Source of the DNA: Candidatus Neoflavobacterium equi
GTDB taxonomy: Bacteria; Bacteroidota; Bacteroidia; Flavobacteriales; Flavobacteriaceae
Length of the DNA stretch: 6,932 nt
Direction of reading: 5' to 3'
Assembly: GCA_018065745.1 (NCBI GenBank)
Contig: JAGHSS010000270.1
Span: 1 to 6,932 of the forward strand
Below the pieces are notes generated by a model that searched no databases, had not been told where the DNA came from, and saw nothing but the letters and a program-made list of their open reading frames with translations. A program made the position numbers and the translations under genes. Below are positions 6,839 through 6,932 of the stretch, one piece after another. The first letter of the stretch is position 1; every line of letters begins with the position of its first letter.

Positions 6839-6932
6839 TCTCTTCACAAGAAAAATTGTATTAATGAAATTATAATAATTTGAGGAGGTAAGCAATTTTA
6901 ATTTATTATTATTCATTTAAGACGGGAGGATA
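6839..6932. other. AT-rich intergenic DNA at the right edge
   Basis: No gene is supported here. On the plus strand there are two purine-rich stretches, AGGAGG (6883-6888) and GGGAGGA (6924-6930). The first is not followed by a usable start codon at ribosome-binding distance. The second lies two bases from the window edge and could precede a divergent gene that starts just outside. On the minus strand all three frames reach stop codons within the first 24 bases of the edge, so the tail of an upstream minus-strand gene may also end here, but that cannot be decided. Confidence 0.5.

Noticed and set aside
6687..6875. A 62-codon plus-strand reading frame overlapping the synthetase start and running into the intergenic region.
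   Set aside because: Its first two thirds are antisense to conserved coding sequence, and its tail is AT-rich intergenic DNA. It has no ribosome-binding context and no recognisable motif.
6868..6882. Possible plus-strand promoter (ATAATTTG) for a divergent gene.
   Set aside because: It misses the TA of the TAnnTTTG consensus, the upstream TTG is poorly spaced, and no plus-strand gene is visible in the window to use it.
1..6932. Mobile elements, CRISPR repeats, tRNA or rRNA genes, or phage-defence genes.
   Set aside because: I saw no regularly spaced repeats, no transposase or integrase motifs, no tRNA-like cloverleaf and no defence-family motifs. Almost the whole window is occupied by four ordinary genes.

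Overview
The window looks like chromosomal DNA of a member of the Bacteroidota, most likely a Flavobacteriia-type organism. The evidence is the clearly AT-rich base composition, a SusC/SusD outer-membrane pair, a SusD lipoprotein with an acidic patch straight after its lipidated cysteine, A-rich leaders without Shine-Dalgarno sequences, and promoter-like TAnnTTTG boxes. Four protein-coding genes are supported: two on the plus strand (the first cut off by the window edge) and two on the minus strand. I see no RNA gene, insertion sequence, CRISPR array, phage gene or broken gene.

Layout. Positions 1-317 hold the C-terminal end of a SusC-like TonB-dependent outer-membrane receptor. Eleven bases later a SusD-like surface lipoprotein starts (329-1888). 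The two form a nutrient-uptake pair of unknown substrate. The pair ends at a GC-cored hairpin with an A-run on one side and a T-run on the other (1897-1935). It sits between convergent genes and should terminate transcription from both sides. From the other direction comes a 1040-residue AsmA-like membrane-anchored protein (5056-1934, minus). Upstream of it lies an ACSF2-type fatty acyl-CoA synthetase (6798-5182, minus). The 125-base gap between these two has no convincing terminator but does have a promoter-like box, so they could be co-transcribed, separately transcribed, or both. The 134 bases at the right edge carry the probable promoter of the synthetase and two purine-rich stretches on the plus strand, but no gene.

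How the genes work together. SusC and SusD act as one transporter: SusD is the lid that captures ligand at the cell surface and SusC is the TonB-driven barrel. No glycosidase, protease, sulfatase or regulator is visible, so the substrate cannot be named. The two minus-strand genes share a loose lipid theme, fatty-acid activation in the cytoplasm and a protein of the AsmA superfamily that acts at the envelope, but nothing in the sequence proves a functional link.

This is mostly an ordinary region. The most notable points are the TTG start codon forced on the AsmA-like gene, the compact bidirectional terminator whose T-run runs into that gene's stop codon, and the absence of any degradative gene on the visible side of the SusCD pair. 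I found no convincing sign of an undescribed system.
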